The notes beneath the pieces were generated by a model that saw only the letters and a program-made list of their open reading frames with translations, did not search any database and was not told the origin of the DNA. Positions 42,144 to 50,984 of a DNA stretch of 52,625 nucleotides are shown in pieces. Position 1 is the first letter of the stretch; every line of letters starts with the position of its first letter. The stretch covers positions 1 through 52,625 of the forward strand of contig NZ_JAGQBX010000016.1 in NCBI RefSeq assembly GCF_024345855.1, read 5' to 3'. The position numbers and the translations under genes are program-made. This DNA is from Synechococcus sp. GreenBA-s. Lineage in GTDB: Bacteria > Cyanobacteriota > Cyanobacteriia > PCC-6307 > Cyanobiaceae.

Positions 42144-42647
42144 GTGATCGCCGAGCCCAACGCCATTCCGCCGCCGCCGCTCCCCTCGGCATCGGCGCTC
42201 ACACCGGCCCTCGCCGCCGTTCCCATGGCGGGTCCCGGCGCTGGCGTGGACAGCGCCGCCGGCGCCAGCGCGGACCCAGCGGCCGCCGCCCAGTCGCGCC
42301 GCGGCCTGATCGGCACCCTGGTGGTGCTGGCGGCCATCGCCTCGATCCTGCTGGTTCTGCTCGGCGCCCTGCCGGCGGCCCGCAGTGATCCCTACACCCG
42401 CAGCACCCTGCAGCTGGCGGGGTCCGAGGAGCGGGGCGGCCAGCTGTTCATGATCAACTGCGCCGGCTGCCACGGCATCGCCGCCCAGGGCCTGGTGGGC
42501 CCGAACCTGCATGGCGTGGTGGGCCGCAAGAACGACCGACAGCTGATCCAGCAGGTGGTGAGCGGCCGCACGCCGCCCATGCCCCGCTTCCAGCCGGAGC
42601 CCCAGGCCATGGCCGACCTGCTCGCCTACCTGCACGCACTGGCGTGA
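42144..42647 (+). CDS. cytM: Cytochrome cM-like membrane-anchored c-type cytochrome
   Basis: 167 residues. One transmembrane helix ([21 protein letters not shown]) is followed by a mono-haem domain with CAGCH (Cys106, Cys109, His110) and axial Met146 in TPPMPRF. CytM is implicated in electron partitioning under stress. The GTG start at 42144 gives a 50-residue Pro/Ala-rich N-terminal extension not seen in the usual ~105-residue protein; an ATG at 42225 would shorten it. Its stop overlaps the trmJ start (GTGA). Confidence 0.85.
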   Translation: MIAEPNAIPPPPLPSASALTPALAAVPMAGPGAGVDSAAGASADPAAAAQSRRGLIGTLVVLAAIASILLVLLGALPAARSDPYTRSTLQLAGSEERGGQLFMINCAGCHGIAAQGLVGPNLHGVVGRKNDRQLIQQVVSGRTPPMPRFQPEPQAMADLLAYLHALA

Positions 42648-43501
42648 GCGAGCCAGCGGAGCGGCCCTGCGACCGCCCCCTGGCGCCCCTCGTGGTGGTG
42701 CTGGTGGAGCCGGCCGGCCCGCTGAACGTGGGCGGCGTGGCCCGGCTCTGCGCCAACTTCGCCATCGCCGAGCTGCGGCTGGTGGCCCCCCGCTGCGACC
42801 ACCTCGGCGAGGAGGCCCTGCGCATGGCCGTGCACGGCGGCGCGCTGCTGCAGCGGGCCCGCCTGTTCCCCGACCTGGCCGCGGCCCTCGCCGACTGCCG
42901 GCGCGTGGTGGCCAGCTGCGGCCAGGTGGCGCGCGACAGCCTGCCCCTGCACAGCCCCGCCGGCGCCCTCGACTGGCTGCTGGCCGGGGGCGGCCTGCCG
43001 GCCGGGAAACCACAGCCGCCATCGGCGCTGGTGTTCGGGCGCGAGGACCGGGGGCTGAGCACCGATGAGCTGCTGCAGGCCGGCCGGGTGCTGCGCATCG
43101 CCACCGGCGAGGCCTACGCCTCCCTGAACCTCGCCCAGGCGGCCGCCATCTGCCTGCACGAACTCCACCAGGCGCGGCTGCGGCAGGCGAACCCGGACGA
43201 TCCGGGCCCGGGCTCCCCCCTGCCAGAGCCGGCCGGGGAGACAGCGGCGGCTCCGCGGGACAGTGCCTCCCCGGACGATCCCCTCGGGGATCCGGCCCCC
43301 CGCGGAGCCATCGAGGCCATGCTCCAGGACGCCGAGGAGCTGCTGCTGGCGGTGGGCTTCCTCTACCCCCACACGGCCCACGCCCGCATGGCCAAGCTGC
43401 GGGGCCTGCTGCAGCGCGCCCAGATCCGCGACGCCGAGGTGGCCCTGGTGCGGGGCATGGTCCGGCAGCTGCGCTGGGCAGCACAGCGGCGAAGCCCCTA
43501 A
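42644..43501 (+). CDS. trmJ: tRNA/rRNA 2'-O-methyltransferase, TrmJ type (SpoU family)
   Basis: 285-residue SPOUT methyltransferase. Motif 1 [18 protein letters not shown], motif 2 [16 protein letters not shown], motif 3 [19 protein letters not shown], forming the trefoil-knot SAM site. A C-terminal helical extension ([40 protein letters not shown]) is characteristic of TrmJ, which methylates position 32 in tRNA. An insertion rich in Pro, Gly and Asp separates the two. GTG start coupled to the preceding stop. Confidence 0.88.
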   Translation: MSEPAERPCDRPLAPLVVVLVEPAGPLNVGGVARLCANFAIAELRLVAPRCDHLGEEALRMAVHGGALLQRARLFPDLAAALADCRRVVASCGQVARDSLPLHSPAGALDWLLAGGGLPAGKPQPPSALVFGREDRGLSTDELLQAGRVLRIATGEAYASLNLAQAAAICLHELHQARLRQANPDDPGPGSPLPEPAGETAAAPRDSASPDDPLGDPAPRGAIEAMLQDAEELLLAVGFLYPHTAHARMAKLRGLLQRAQIRDAEVALVRGMVRQLRWAAQRRSP

Positions 43502-43531
43502 GGTCTGGCCCTGCCCGGATCCGCCCGCCTC

Positions 43532-44665
43532 GTGAGTTCCCTTCGCCCCGCCCGCTCCGGCTCCTGGGGGCCGCTGCGCCTGCTGCTGCGGCTGCTGGTG
43601 ATGGGCATCGGCCTGGGCCTGATCAGCGGCACGGCCCTGAAGCTGCTGGCGCCACGGCTGGCCCAGGGCTCGATCAATGCCCCCCGCATCACCGGCAGCC
43701 CCGCCAGCCAGCCCCTCCAGGCCCTGCCGCGGGGCATCCCCCTGGGCCGCATCGAGCCCCACCGGGAACTCACGGGCCTGAGCAGGAGATGGGCCGCCCT
43801 GGCGGCGGCCCACAAGGACCTCAAGGCCAGCGGCTACCTGCTGGTGCTCGATGACGGTCGCTTCGCCCAGCTGCAGAGCGAGCTGCCCCTGCCGGCCGCC
43901 AGCTCGATCAAGACGCCGATCCTGCTGGCGGCCCTCGAGGATCTGGATGCCGGCCGGCTGCGCTGGGACCAGCCCCTGACCATGACCAAGGAGGTGGTGG
44001 GGGCCGGGGCCGGCTGGATGGCGAACAAGCCGGTGGGAACGCGCTTCCCCTTCCACGAGGCCGCCACCGAGATGATCCGCGTGAGCGACAACACCGCCAC
44101 CAACCTGCTGATCAAGCGGCTCGGCGGCAAGACGGCCCTCAACGCCCGCTTCCAGGCGCTGGGGCTGCCGGGCACGGTGATCAACAACTGGCTGCCGGAC
44201 CTGGAGGGGACCAACACCACCAGCGCCCACGACCTGGCCCGGACCATCGCCCTCGTGGACACCGGCGAGAAACTCAGCCCGCGGGCCCGGGACCTGTTCC
44301 GCCAGGTCATGGGCACATCGCGCACCAACACCCTGCTTCCCCTGGGCCTGCTCCAGGGCCTCGGCGGTGACTCGGCCGATCCCGATGCCGATCTGATGCC
44401 CTACGGCGTGACCGTGCTCAACAAGACCGGCGACATCGGCATCGCCTACGCCGACGGCGGCCTGATCGAACTGCCCAATGGCCAGCGGGCCGTGGCCGCC
44501 TTCATGGTGAAGGGCCCCTTCAACGACCCCCGCTCCACCGACCTGATCAGGGCCATGGCCGCCGAGGCGGCCAAGCTGCTGGTGCCCCGCGGCTCCGCGG
44601 CCGCGCAGCCCGGCACCCCGTCCGCACCCCCGTCTGCCACGACACCATCCTTCGACCGCCGCTGA
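43532..44665 (+). CDS. Class A beta-lactamase-like serine hydrolase
   Basis: 377 residues, one N-terminal transmembrane helix, then a penicillin-recognising fold: SSIK (SxxK) in [19 protein letters not shown] in [18 protein letters not shown], and KTG in [16 protein letters not shown]. All catalytic motifs are intact. No E166-type omega loop was verified, so it may be a D,D-peptidase-like or regulatory homolog rather than a resistance enzyme; such genes are common in picocyanobacteria. GTG start; its stop overlaps the next ATG (TGATG). Confidence 0.85.
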   Translation: MSSLRPARSGSWGPLRLLLRLLVMGIGLGLISGTALKLLAPRLAQGSINAPRITGSPASQPLQALPRGIPLGRIEPHRELTGLSRRWAALAAAHKDLKASGYLLVLDDGRFAQLQSELPLPAASSIKTPILLAALEDLDAGRLRWDQPLTMTKEVVGAGAGWMANKPVGTRFPFHEAATEMIRVSDNTATNLLIKRLGGKTALNARFQALGLPGTVINNWLPDLEGTNTTSAHDLARTIALVDTGEKLSPRARDLFRQVMGTSRTNTLLPLGLLQGLGGDSADPDADLMPYGVTVLNKTGDIGIAYADGGLIELPNGQRAVAAFMVKGPFNDPRSTDLIRAMAAEAAKLLVPRGSAAAQPGTPSAPPSATTPSFDRR

Positions 44666-46089
44666 TGCTGTCCGTCCTGCTGGCCGCCGCCCTGCCGCCC
44701 CCCGTGGCCACCCCCGCTCCGGCAGCGGCCACTCCACCGGCCGCCACCACCCTGCTGCGCCCCCAGACCGTGGCCCCCCTGCCGGGCAGCCTGGACACGG
44801 TGCTGCTGGTGAACGACAACAACCCGGAGCTGATCACGGCGCCGGGGATCCTGCTCTCCACCTTCCCCCGGCCGGGCCGGGGCGTGCCGGAGGCCCACCT
44901 GGATGTGCCGCTGAGCGGTCGCTTCGACCTGTTCAGCCACCACGTGTATGCGGGCCGGCCCGAGAGCCTCGATTCCACGCTGTGGTTGGCGGTGCTGGCC
45001 CAGCCCCGCGGCAGCCAGCCGGTGAGCCTGCAGCTGCTGGCCGGCTCCACCGCCCTCTCCCAGGCCACCGACGCGGTGCAGCCCTCAGCCCCCTTCCTGC
45101 CCCTGCCGGAGCTGCTGCCCCAGGACGGCTCGGTGTTCTCCGGCCCCGGCAGCCGCGTGGCCACCGAGCTGCTCGAGCGCCAGCGCAGCCCGCTGCTGCC
45201 CGCCAGCTGGACCCTGCAGCCCGGAGCGCCGACCACCCTGGTGGTGCTGCCCCTGCCGGTGAAGGGGCTCGATCCGCTGCTCAACGGCCGCAACCTGCAG
45301 CTGCGGCTGCAGAGCCAGGGCCCCGTGAGCCTGGCCACCCTGGCGGCCTTCGGCACGGGCGATCGGCCGCCGTCGCCCGAGAGCTGGGCAGCGCTGCTGG
45401 AGGGTCCCCTGAGCCCCAAGGAGCACCAGCCCACCCCCCGCGGCAGCAAGGGCAAGCTGATCTACTCGCGGGTGAGCGGGGTGCAGATCGGCAGTGTGTG
45501 GCGCACGACCCTCACCGATCCAGGCCGGCGCTGGCTGAGCGCCAGCCGTGCCCCGATCTCCTGGCCGATCAGCTCCCTGGAGCGCGGCAGCCTCGGCACC
45601 GGCCAGGTGCAGACCGCCGAGCTGCAGGCCCACTACCCCGGCACCGCCTGGGCCGCCCACGGCAACTACGGGGTGGAGTACGACCTGGCGATCCCCCTGC
45701 GCAACGACACCAAGGCTCCGCTGCAGCTGCAGCTGGCCCTGGAATCACCGCTGAAGACCGATGCGCCCGTGGGGGGCCTGCGCTTCAACACCAGCCCGGC
45801 GCGGGCCGTGATGTTCCGCGGCAGCGTGGAGGTGAGCGGCCTGGATGATCCCGCCGGCAAGGCAGCCGGCCGCCGCAGCTTCCACCTGATCCAGCGGGCG
45901 GGCCAGCAGGGCCCGGTCCTGGGCACGCTGAGCCTGGCCCCCGGCAGCCAGCGGCAGCTGCGGGTGCGGCTGATCTACCCGGCCGATGCCACCCCGCCCC
46001 AGGTGCTGAGCCTGCTGCCAGTGGCCGTCCCGGCGCCTCAAGCGGCTGTGAAACAATCGCCTGCTCCCCCAGCCAGCAGCCAACCGTGA
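44665..46089 (+). CDS. DUF3370 family secreted protein
   Basis: 474-residue cyanobacterial DUF3370 protein of unknown function. The signal peptide [22 protein letters not shown] is followed by a Pro/Thr linker and a long beta-rich domain (LPGSLDTVLLVNDNNPELITAPGILLSTFPRPG, HVYAGRPESLDSTLWLAVLAQP, HGNYGVEYDLAIPLRNDTKAPLQLQLALESP, VMFRGSVEVSG). Likely periplasmic. Sandwiched between the class A hydrolase and chlI with start/stop overlaps on both sides, so all three form one operon. The C-terminal tail is Ala/Pro-rich. Confidence 0.82.
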   Translation: MLSVLLAAALPPPVATPAPAAATPPAATTLLRPQTVAPLPGSLDTVLLVNDNNPELITAPGILLSTFPRPGRGVPEAHLDVPLSGRFDLFSHHVYAGRPESLDSTLWLAVLAQPRGSQPVSLQLLAGSTALSQATDAVQPSAPFLPLPELLPQDGSVFSGPGSRVATELLERQRSPLLPASWTLQPGAPTTLVVLPLPVKGLDPLLNGRNLQLRLQSQGPVSLATLAAFGTGDRPPSPESWAALLEGPLSPKEHQPTPRGSKGKLIYSRVSGVQIGSVWRTTLTDPGRRWLSASRAPISWPISSLERGSLGTGQVQTAELQAHYPGTAWAAHGNYGVEYDLAIPLRNDTKAPLQLQLALESPLKTDAPVGGLRFNTSPARAVMFRGSVEVSGLDDPAGKAAGRRSFHLIQRAGQQGPVLGTLSLAPGSQRQLRVRLIYPADATPPQVLSLLPVAVPAPQAAVKQSPAPPASSQP

Positions 46090-47174
46090 CGCAAGCCCGC
46101 AAGCGCCGGGTCTTCCCCTTCACCGCCATCGTGGGTCAGGAGGAGATGAAGCTGGCCCTGCTGCTGAACGTGATCGATCCGCGCATCGGCGGCGTGATGA
46201 TCATGGGCGACCGGGGCACGGGCAAGAGCACCACGATCCGGGCCCTGGCCGATCTGCTGCCCGAGATCGACGTGGTGGGGGGCGACCCCTACAACAGCTC
46301 CCCCAGCGACCCGGATCTGCAGAGCGCTGAGGTGCGCCAGCGGGCCGAGGACGGCGAGGCACTGCCGATCGAGCAGCGCCAGGTGCCGATGGTGGACCTG
46401 CCCCTGGGCGCCACCGAAGACCGCCTCTGCGGCACCATCGACATCGAGAAGGCCCTCAGCGAGGGCGTGCGGGCCTTCGAGCCGGGCCTGCTGGCCAAGG
46501 CCAACCGCGGCCTGCTCTATGTGGATGAGGTGAACCTGCTGGACGACCACCTGGTGGACGTGCTGCTGGACTCGGCCGCCTCAGGCTGGAACACGGTGGA
46601 ACGCGAGGGTGTGAGCGTGCGCCACCCGGCCCGCTTCGTGCTGATCGGCTCCGGCAACCCCGAGGAAGGTGAACTGCGGCCACAGCTGCTCGATCGCTTC
46701 GGCATGAGCGTGGAGGTGCGCACCGTGCGCGACCCCGAACTGCGGGTGCAGGTGGTGGACCAGCGCACCAGCTTCGACAACGACCCCGACCGCTTCAACG
46801 ACGCCGTTCAGCCCACCCAGGAGGCCCTGCAGGCGCGGGTGGTGGAGGCCCAGAACCGCCTGCCCCAGGTGCAGATCGACGACGACCTGCGCATCCGCAT
46901 CAGCGCCATCTGCGGCGAGCTGGATGTGGACGGCCTGCGCGGCGACATCGTGACCAACCGCGCCGCCCGCGCCCTGGCCGCCTTCGAGGGCCGCACCGAG
47001 GTGACGGAAGACGACGTGGCCCGCGTGGCCGCCTGCTGCCTGCGCCACCGCCTGCGCAAGGACCCCCTGGAGCAGATCGACTCGGGCGACCGGGTGGTGA
47101 AGGTGTTCTGCAAGGTGTTCGAGCGGCCCGAGGTCAGCGACCGCAGCGCCTTCGAGCTGGCCCTGGCCGCCTGA
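46086..47174 (+). CDS. chlI: Magnesium chelatase ATPase subunit I
   Basis: 362-residue AAA+ subunit of Mg-chelatase, which inserts Mg2+ into protoporphyrin IX as the first step committed to chlorophyll. Walker [10 protein letters not shown]; Walker [18 protein letters not shown]; sensor region [26 protein letters not shown]-terminal lid [15 protein letters not shown] start overlapping the DUF3370 stop. It acts with ChlD and ChlH, which are not in the window. Normal length. Confidence 0.96.
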   Translation: MTQARKRRVFPFTAIVGQEEMKLALLLNVIDPRIGGVMIMGDRGTGKSTTIRALADLLPEIDVVGGDPYNSSPSDPDLQSAEVRQRAEDGEALPIEQRQVPMVDLPLGATEDRLCGTIDIEKALSEGVRAFEPGLLAKANRGLLYVDEVNLLDDHLVDVLLDSAASGWNTVEREGVSVRHPARFVLIGSGNPEEGELRPQLLDRFGMSVEVRTVRDPELRVQVVDQRTSFDNDPDRFNDAVQPTQEALQARVVEAQNRLPQVQIDDDLRIRISAICGELDVDGLRGDIVTNRAARALAAFEGRTEVTEDDVARVAACCLRHRLRKDPLEQIDSGDRVVKVFCKVFERPEVSDRSAFELALAA

Positions 47175-47227
47175 GCGGCGGCCGGCCCGCGCCGGCTCCT
47201 GCACACTGGGCCGATCGCCGCCTGCCC

Positions 47228-47692
47228 ATGCGAATCCTCGGCCTGGATCCGGGCCTGGCCCGTGTCGGCTACGGCGTGATCGACACGGACGGCGGCCAGC
47301 AGCGCCTGCTCGACTGCGGCATCATCCGCACCGACCCCGGCCGAAGCGAGGGCGAGCGGATGGTGGAGATCGCCCGGGACCTGCGCCAGCTGATCCGGGC
47401 CTGGCGGCCGGAGCTGGCGGCGGTGGAGAAGTTCTTCTTCTACCGCTCCAGCACCACCATCGCCGTGGTGCAGGCCCGCGGCGTGCTGATGATGACCCTG
47501 GCCCGCTTCGCCATCCCGGTGGTGGAGTTCCCGCCGATGCAGATCAAGCTGGCCCTCGCCGGCCACGGCCACGCCGGCAAGGACGACGTGCTGGCCGCCG
47601 TGATGCGCGAGCTGGACCTAGTGGTGCCCCCCCGACCGGACGACGCCGCCGATGCCCTGGCCGTGGCGCTCACCGGCTGGTTCCAGCGCTGA
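47228..47692 (+). CDS. ruvC: Crossover junction endodeoxyribonuclease RuvC
   Basis: 154-residue Holliday junction resolvase. Acidic catalytic residues: Asp7 ([17 protein letters not shown]), Glu in [12 protein letters not shown], and the Asp pair in [13 protein letters not shown]. The loop normally reading GRA-K-QV is [12 protein letters not shown]. It acts on four-way junctions with RuvAB. ATG start 53 bp after chlI. Confidence 0.93.
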   Translation: MRILGLDPGLARVGYGVIDTDGGQQRLLDCGIIRTDPGRSEGERMVEIARDLRQLIRAWRPELAAVEKFFFYRSSTTIAVVQARGVLMMTLARFAIPVVEFPPMQIKLALAGHGHAGKDDVLAAVMRELDLVVPPRPDDAADALAVALTGWFQR

Positions 47693-47737
47693 GCCGGGGC
47701 GCTGCGGTTACAACGGGGCTGGAAGCTGCCGAAGCCC

Positions 47738-48778
47738 ATGCCGATCCGCGTCCTGCCGCCAGCCCGCCGCGCCGTGCTGCGCTGGGCCCTGCTGGGTGGC
47801 CTGGTCCTGACGGGGAGCGTGGCCGTGACGGCGCTCCTGGGCGTGGCCGGCTCCCGGGACGCCATAGCCGCAGCCCGCGGGCCCAGCCGCGTGCGCCTCG
47901 ACTATGCCGCCTACAACCCGGTGAGTCTGGTATTGAAGGAGCGCGGCATCCTGGAGCAGGCACTCAAGAAGCAGAACATCCAGGTGGAGTGGGTGCTCAG
48001 CCAGGGCAGCAACAAGGCCCTGGAATTTCTTGCAGCCCGCCGCATTGACTTCGGCTCCACCGCGGGTGCGGCGGCCTTCGTCGGCAGGGCCAACGGCGCC
48101 CCGATCAAGGCCATCTACGTCTACTCCAAGCCGGAGTGGACGGCGCTGGTGGTGCGCAACGGCTCCAAGCTCCGCACCGTGAGGGATCTCAAGGGCAGAA
48201 GGGTGGCGGCCAACCGCGGCACCGATCCCTACATCTTTCTGCTGCGGACCCTGGATCGCAACGGCCTGGCGCCCCGCGACGTGACGATCGCGCAGCTCTC
48301 CCATGCCGACGGCAAGGCGGCCCTGGAGAGGGGCTCCGTGGACGCCTGGGCTGGCCTGGATCCGCTGATGGCCAAGGCCGAGGTCGACAGCAAGGCGACG
48401 CTGCTCTACCGCAACCCCGACTTCAACACCTACGGGATCCTCAACGTGCGGGAACAGTTCGCCAGGGAGAACCCCGCCACGGTGCTGACGGTGCTGCGGG
48501 CCTACGAACAGGCACGCCTCTGGGCCCTGAAGAATCCCCAGGAACTCCGGAAGGTGCTGATCAGGGAAGCGCAGCTCAGCGACGCCGTGGCCGCCCGCCA
48601 GCTGCAACGCACCGACCTGCGCCACTCCAGCATCGGTGCCGCCGAGAAGGCCTCGATCCTGGCCGCCGGGGATGTGCTCAGAAAGACGGGCGTGATTCCG
48701 GCCACCACCGACATCAAGCAGGTGCTCAAGGACCTGATCGATACCCGTTACACCACCAAAGTCAACGGTGGGCGATGA
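47738..48778 (+). CDS. ABC transporter substrate-binding protein (SsuA/nitrate-taurine type), orphan
   Basis: 346 residues with an N-terminal signal/anchor (AVLRWALLGGLVLTGSVAVTALLGVAG) and a two-lobed periplasmic binding fold: YNPVSLVLKERGILEQALKKQNIQVEWVLSQGSNKALEFLAARRIDFGSTAGAAAF, VVRNGSKLRTVRDLKGRRVAANRGTDPYIFLLRTL, and AWAGLDPLMAKAEV. This resembles aliphatic-sulfonate binding proteins. No permease or ATPase gene is beside it, so it either joins a transporter encoded elsewhere or acts alone. Its 3' end may overlap the cyclo-ligase start. Confidence 0.85.
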   Translation: MPIRVLPPARRAVLRWALLGGLVLTGSVAVTALLGVAGSRDAIAAARGPSRVRLDYAAYNPVSLVLKERGILEQALKKQNIQVEWVLSQGSNKALEFLAARRIDFGSTAGAAAFVGRANGAPIKAIYVYSKPEWTALVVRNGSKLRTVRDLKGRRVAANRGTDPYIFLLRTLDRNGLAPRDVTIAQLSHADGKAALERGSVDAWAGLDPLMAKAEVDSKATLLYRNPDFNTYGILNVREQFARENPATVLTVLRAYEQARLWALKNPQELRKVLIREAQLSDAVAARQLQRTDLRHSSIGAAEKASILAAGDVLRKTGVIPATTDIKQVLKDLIDTRYTTKVNGGR

Positions 48779-48809
48779 CCAACCGAGGGCACCGGTCCCG
48801 GCCGTGGCC

Positions 48810-49388
48810 GTGAGTTCCGCGAGCAAATCCGACCTGCGCCGGCGGTTCCGGGAGCGCCGGCTGCAGGCCCTGCCGGGAGTCGAGGCGGCGATCCAGGCCA
48901 ACGCCCGTCGTCACCTGGCACCGCTGGTGCCGGCGGACGCGTTCCTGGGGCTCTACTGGCCCCTGGCCGGCGAGGCGGATCTGCGCCGCCTCGGCGGTTC
49001 CCTGGCGGACCGCCTGGCGCTGCCGGCCATCGAAGGCGGTTCGCCCGATCAGGCGCGGATGGTCTACCGCCCCTGGCAAACGGACAGGCCCCTGCGGCCG
49101 GACGGCTGCGGCATTCCTGCCCCGGAGCCCGGCGAGGGCGACGAGGCGCCGCTGGGGCCGGAGCGGATGGCGCTGCTGCTGGCCCCGTCCCTGGCCTGCG
49201 ATGACGGCGGCATCCGCCTGGGCTACGGGGGCGGCTGGTTCGACCGGCTGCGCGCCGACCCGGCCTGGGCCGCCGTGCCCACCCTGGCGGTGCTGCCCTC
49301 GGCCTGCCGGCTGCCCGCCCTGCCCCGCGACCCCTGGGACATCCCACTGCAGGGCTGGCTGGATGAGACGAGCCTGCATTGGTTCTGA
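48810..49388 (+). CDS. 5-formyltetrahydrofolate cyclo-ligase
   Basis: ATP-dependent conversion of 5-formyl-THF to 5,10-methenyl-THF. 192 residues. Basic N-terminus SDLRRRFRERRLQAL; middle LALPAIEGG; ATP site LGYGGGWFDRL preceded by LLLAPSLACDDGGIRLG. The GTG at 48810 gives a natural N-terminus (MSSASKSDLRRRF). GTGs at 48768 and 48804 are alternatives; the first overlaps the preceding gene by 11 bp. Confidence 0.88.
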   Translation: MSSASKSDLRRRFRERRLQALPGVEAAIQANARRHLAPLVPADAFLGLYWPLAGEADLRRLGGSLADRLALPAIEGGSPDQARMVYRPWQTDRPLRPDGCGIPAPEPGEGDEAPLGPERMALLLAPSLACDDGGIRLGYGGGWFDRLRADPAWAAVPTLAVLPSACRLPALPRDPWDIPLQGWLDETSLHWF

Positions 49389-49496
49389 GCCGGGCCGGCC
49401 CTGGAGGCTTGATTGCAAGCTGTGTCGCGCGGCGGCCGGGCCACGCGCCGCTGTGGGCTGTTTGGCAAGATCGGAACGTTGCTCCCCCGAGACGCC

Positions 49497-49778
49497 GTGG
49501 AACCCCAGGCCGATTCCTCGCACCTCTTCCGCGGCACCACCTCCGGCAACAACGCCTTCAGCAGCACGGCCTTCGGCAGCTCCAACGGCGGCTCAGCGCT
49601 CCCCAGCCCGGCGAGCCGCCACCACAGCGCCAGCAGCGGCTCCGCCGTGCACCACGTGATCGCCTCCGAGCTCAAGCACCGCAACCAGCCCAGCGATGCC
49701 CTGGCGATGATGGTCAACTCGATGGTGTCGATGGTGCAGGCCGGCAAGGCGAGCCGCAGCCGCTGGTCCGCCTCCTGA
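49497..49778 (+). CDS. Small Ser/Asn/Gly-rich hypothetical protein, 93 aa
   Basis: From the GTG: MEPQADSSHLFRGTTSGNNAFSSTAFGSSNGGSALPSPASRHHSASSGSAVHH, then a helical part VIASELKHRNQPSDALAMMVNSMVSMVQAGKASRSRWSAS. The low-complexity half is probably disordered. No membrane segment or signal. The frame is open upstream, so the start is uncertain. Unknown function; confidence that it is a real gene is moderate. Confidence 0.5.
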   Translation: MEPQADSSHLFRGTTSGNNAFSSTAFGSSNGGSALPSPASRHHSASSGSAVHHVIASELKHRNQPSDALAMMVNSMVSMVQAGKASRSRWSAS

Positions 49779-49935
49779 GCGCTCCTGCCGCCCACCGGCC
49801 CGGCCCGTACGCGGCCCCCGAGGTTCATCAGCTCATTGTTCAGGCCTCCCGTTCTTGAATTCCCGCTTCACGGGGGCTGGCGGTCCCTGGAGCCGACTCG
49901 ATAGCCTCCCTGCAACGGCTGGTTCCACCGCTGCC

Positions 49936-50466
49936 ATGGCGCGTTCCCTTCCCCTGGTCCTGATCACGGCGGCCCTGGCGCTGGCGCCCAGCGGCGCCCG
50001 GGCCCATGGCATCGAGACCAGCCTCAGCCGCCTGCCCTCCCTCAGCGAGGGCCTGCTGCTGCAGAGCCAGTTCTCCAGCGGCGAACCCACCCGCGATGCC
50101 GTGGTGCGGCTGGTGCCCCCCAGCGGCGCACCGATCGAGCTGGGCCGCACCGATGCCCTTGGGCAGCTGAGCTTCGCCCTGCCCAAGGGCGCCAGCGGCG
50201 ACTGGGAGCTGCAGGTCGACGGCGGCCCCGGCCACCGCGACTTCCTGGAGATGCCCGTGACCCAGGGCCGCCCCGAGCTGGACCGCCTCAGCGAGACCCG
50301 CTCGCCCGGGCTCCGCGGCCTGCTCGCTGAAGCCGGGCCAGACCTGAATCGGCTGCTGCTCGGAGCCGTCGCCGGTCTGGCGGGCCTCGGCGGTGCCGGC
50401 CTGCTGCGGCACCGCTCCCGCCGGTCCCTGCGGGGCCCGTCCTCCAGCGAGGGGCACCAGTCCTGA
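49936..50466 (+). CDS. Secreted, C-terminally anchored hypothetical protein, 176 aa
   Basis: Signal peptide MARSLPLVLITAALALAPSGARAHG; mature beta-sandwich of about 85 residues (IETSLSRLPSLSEGLLLQSQFSSGEPTRDAVVRLVPPSGAPIELGRTDALGQLSFALP...DWELQVDGGPGHRDFLEMPV) resembling carboxypeptidase-regulatory or DUF4198-like domains. A C-terminal transmembrane helix follows (LLLGAVAGLAGLGGAGLL) with a basic tail. A mature N-terminus starting HG is reminiscent of metal-associated periplasmic proteins, but this is only suggestive. Its stop overlaps the sufE start (TGATG). Confidence 0.72.
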   Translation: MARSLPLVLITAALALAPSGARAHGIETSLSRLPSLSEGLLLQSQFSSGEPTRDAVVRLVPPSGAPIELGRTDALGQLSFALPKGASGDWELQVDGGPGHRDFLEMPVTQGRPELDRLSETRSPGLRGLLAEAGPDLNRLLLGAVAGLAGLGGAGLLRHRSRRSLRGPSSSEGHQS

Positions 50467-50936
50467 TGGCCACCGGCAGCGAAGCCCTCGATCGGATCGT
50501 CGAGCGGCTCAAGGGCACCGCCGATCCGAAGCGCCGCTACGAGTACGTGCTCTGGCTGGCCAAGAAGCTGGAACCCCTGCCCGGCGAGTTCCGCAACGAC
50601 GCCTTCAAGGTGAAGGGCTGCGTCTCGCAGGTGTACGTGGTGGGGCAGCTGCTGGACGGCAGGCTCCACTGGCAGGGCGATTCCGACGCCGCCATCACCA
50701 AGGGCCTGCTGGCGCTGCTGATCCAGGGCCTGGAGGGCCTGGATCCCGCCACCGCCGCGGCCATCGATCCGGCCTTCCTCGGCGCGATGGGCCTGCAGGC
50801 CAGCCTCACCCCCTCGCGGGCCAACGGCTTCCTCAACATCCTGCGGACGATGCAGGCCCAGGCCCTGGCCCTGGCGTCCGGGGCCAGCGAGCAGGCTGCG
50901 GCCGCCGGCAGCAGTGCGGATCCCGTCAGCGCCTGA
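50466..50936 (+). CDS. sufE: SufE family Fe-S cluster assembly protein
   Basis: 156-residue sulfur acceptor for the SufS cysteine desulfurase. The sulfur-carrying Cys is in NDAFKVKGCVSQVYV; the fold starts with RIVERLKGTADPKRRYEYVLWLAKKLEPLP and continues DAAITKGLLALLIQGLEG. A C-terminal Ala-rich tail of about 25 residues is added to the usual length. Translationally coupled to the upstream secreted protein. Confidence 0.93.
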   Translation: MATGSEALDRIVERLKGTADPKRRYEYVLWLAKKLEPLPGEFRNDAFKVKGCVSQVYVVGQLLDGRLHWQGDSDAAITKGLLALLIQGLEGLDPATAAAIDPAFLGAMGLQASLTPSRANGFLNILRTMQAQALALASGASEQAAAAGSSADPVSA

Positions 50937-50984
50937 GGCCCGCCGGCCGATTTCTAGGATCGGCTCCACGACGGCAACACAGGC

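Noticed and set aside
43532-44665. Acquired antibiotic-resistance beta-lactamase
   Set aside because: Motifs are intact, but base composition and operon context with DUF3370 and chlI indicate a native housekeeping gene.
50937-50984. Riboswitch or attenuator upstream of homoserine dehydrogenase
   Set aside because: The gap is only 48 bp and contains no stable hairpin or leader peptide.
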